Assembly (NCBI GenBank): GCA_037445375.1
Contig: JBBIKS010000095.1
Coordinates: 1 to 5,565, forward strand
DNA from: DYHD01 sp037445375
Lineage (GTDB): Bacteria; Nitrospirota; Thermodesulfovibrionia; Thermodesulfovibrionales; Dissulfurispiraceae
Length of the DNA stretch: 5,565 nt
Direction: 5' to 3'
Each line of letters opens with the position of its first letter. The stretch's first letter is position 1. The notes below the pieces were generated by a model that worked only from the letters and a program-made list of their open reading frames with translations, did not search any database and was not told the DNA's origin. Made by a program: the position numbers and the translations under genes. Below, in pieces: positions 4,745 to 5,565 of this stretch.

Positions 4745-5098
4745 ATGGGAGGCATAACCATTTTTTTAAGAATGCCGCCATACGGCACTGCTGACGCTTC
4801 TGAGGCAATACGGCATGCCCTCGGGGGGGTAACTGAAGATATCTCAGTTAATCTTGTATTAATTGACGGGGGTGTGAATGCAGCGCGAAAGGGTCAGGAT
4901 GTATCCAATACCGAATATTCAAGCATTGAGGAAGGAATAAGAGACTGCATTGATATGGGGGTTGAGGTTTTTGCAGACAGGGTCTCTTTAAGAGATGAAG
5001 GATTAGATCAGCAGGAACTCATAGAGGGAGTAAGGGTGATAAGCGGAACTGAAATGGCGGAATTGCTAAGTTATGCAGATGTAACGATGATATTTTAG
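4745..5098 (+). CDS. DsrF/TusC-like sulfur-relay protein
   Basis: A 117-residue protein from ATG 4745; starting at 4733 would add MRGF. It shows the TusC/DsrF pattern: ITIFLRMPPYGTADASEAIRHAL (4-26; first strand, PYGT turn, helix), VNLVLIDGGVNAARKGQ (35-51), IEEGIRDCIDMGVEVFADRVSLRDEGLD (61-88, with SLRDEGL matching SLRERGL of E. coli TusC), and a last strand ADVTMIF at the very C-terminus. The single cysteine, C68, is not at a TusD-type active site, so the subunit is probably structural, forming the EFH heterohexamer with its neighbours. It lies between the DsrE-like and DsrH-like genes, in the canonical order, and is probably translationally coupled to the gene before it. Length is typical of the family (about 119). 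Confidence 0.88.
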   Translation: MGGITIFLRMPPYGTADASEAIRHALGGVTEDISVNLVLIDGGVNAARKGQDVSNTEYSSIEEGIRDCIDMGVEVFADRVSLRDEGLDQQELIEGVRVISGTEMAELLSYADVTMIF

Positions 5099-5102
5099 TC
5101 AT

Positions 5103-5107
5103 GGAGG
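5103..5107 (+). promoter_or_regulatory. Shine-Dalgarno site that decides the DsrH-like start
   Basis: GGAGG lies five bases before the ATG at 5113. The ATG at 5101 overlaps this site and would leave no ribosome-binding sequence for itself. The resulting N-terminus, MLVIIKSAPE, matches the family's usual ML-x-(I/L)-x-(R/K)-SP opening. Confidence 0.8.
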
Positions 5108-5112
5108 CAAAG

Positions 5113-5394
5113 ATGCTTGTGATAATCAAAAGCGCACCCGAAACAACGAATGGCAAAAGAGGAGTTAAAGTAGCGCGGGACATGGCGGCTGATATATGTT
5201 TTATTGAAAATGCGGTTTATTTTGCCGTAAAGGACCGCCTTGAAGGCTTCTGCGGTACTGTTTATCTGTTGGATCAGGATAGGAGGCTCAGGGGAATCAG
5301 CGATGCAAGCATTGAAAAAGATATCAAAAGAATCGATTACGATACATTAATTGAGCTGATGATAAAGGAAGATAATGTGATAGGAGCATTTTAA
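5113..5394 (+). CDS. DsrH/TusB-like sulfur-relay protein
   Basis: A 93-residue protein (E. coli TusB has 95). It begins MLVIIKSAPE, continues with ICFIENAVYFAVKD (28-41, equivalent to the LLLQDGVTAAV strand and helix), GTVYLLDQDRRLRGIS (48-63; compare VYALNEDLIARGL in TusB) and ends with IDYDTLIELMIKEDNVIGAF, matching the family's IDY.DFV.L......W tail. Cysteines are C29 and C47. The Cys20 reported as important in Allochromatium DsrH has no obvious counterpart near the same position; E. coli TusB lacks it too. It should complete a DsrEFH/TusDCB-type complex with the two upstream genes, 14 bases after the DsrF-like stop. No clear terminator follows. Confidence 0.87.
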   Translation: MLVIIKSAPETTNGKRGVKVARDMAADICFIENAVYFAVKDRLEGFCGTVYLLDQDRRLRGISDASIEKDIKRIDYDTLIELMIKEDNVIGAF

Positions 5395-5565
5395 ACGAGT
5401 GAGTTTATATCATACCCAGATAAAGAAACGAAGAGTTTAATTGTATAATTGTCAAGGGATTAAACAGTATTTTTACTTTGAAAGTTAAGTTTGCAATACT
5501 TAGCTTAAAAGTGCAATAGATTAGACTTAATCTGACATTCCTTGGTAAACTAACAATCAATAAAA
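5395..5565. other. Non-coding tail of the window
   Basis: No gene is seen on either strand. TAAAC (5392-5396) and GTTTA (5403-5407) form a weak five-pair stem at the operon's stop codon. AGATTA (5518-5523) and TAATCT (5528-5533) form a six-pair stem with a four-base loop. GAGTTTA is repeated at 5401 and 5433. None has the GC-rich stem plus U-run of an intrinsic terminator, so the operon may extend past the window. Confidence 0.4.

Noticed and set aside
5444..5477. Promoter-like TATAAT (5444-5449) and TTGTCA (5449-5454) hexamers near the right edge
   Set aside because: No acceptable partner box at 16-18 bases exists for either hexamer, so they were not called.
1..5565. CRISPR array, tRNA or rRNA genes, riboswitch classes, replication origin
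   Set aside because: No regularly spaced repeats, cloverleaf-like sequence, rRNA segment or familiar riboswitch core was seen on either strand by reading.

Overview
The window is a moderately AT-rich bacterial chromosome segment. Strong AGGAGG-type Shine-Dalgarno sites, sigma-70-like promoters, a bacterial RRM protein beside a DeaD helicase, a MARPLRIEY-type REP-associated transposase and a TusDCB/DsrEFH set together suggest an anaerobic, sulfur-cycling lineage such as Nitrospirota or Desulfobacterota. That placement is inference; there is no rRNA or other marker gene here.

Layout. Positions 1-1200 are accessory DNA: the tail of a possible IS4-type transposase (2-166, +), a broken REP-associated tyrosine transposase (231-617, -) with its characteristic upstream repeats (616-670), and a SRPBCC/START-like protein (655-1200, -) whose last residues and stop codon lie in that element's flanking sequence. 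Positions 1201-1546 carry divergent promoters and a structured leader. Positions 1547-3681 hold a small RRM RNA-binding protein and a DEAD-box RNA helicase (DeaD type, TTG start), plausibly a cold/RNA-remodelling pair. Positions 3682-4048 are non-coding and end in a promoter overlapped by a near-perfect 24-bp palindrome. Positions 4049-5394 form a compact operon: an ArsR-family repressor, then three small proteins matching TusD/DsrE, TusC/DsrF and TusB/DsrH in canonical order. The last 171 bases hold no recognisable gene.

Main discovery candidate. The TusD/DsrE-like gene has an in-frame TGA at 4608-4610. Reading through it gives a complete 114-residue protein. The TGA falls exactly where the family has its catalytic cysteine, converting a CxxC into UxxC (U-T-G-C, then M-M-S-R-G). 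Beginning 17 nt after the TGA is a hairpin, CCGC-GGTCTT-GCGG, whose apical loop begins GG and lies 21 nt downstream of the TGA. This is the architecture of a bacterial SECIS element and resembles the E. coli fdhF loop. The extended frame ends at 4734-4736 inside an ATGA overlap, eight bases before the likely dsrF-like start. The best reading is a selenoprotein sulfurtransferase of the DsrE/TusD family, in an operon under an ArsR regulator with cysteines suited to sensing reactive sulfur. A conventional gene caller would cut this gene at residue 72.

How the genes may work together (inference): the ArsR protein represses its own promoter through the palindrome and releases it on a sulfur or metal signal. 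The DsrEFH-like complex then passes persulfide sulfur along, using selenocysteine instead of cysteine as the acceptor in the E subunit.
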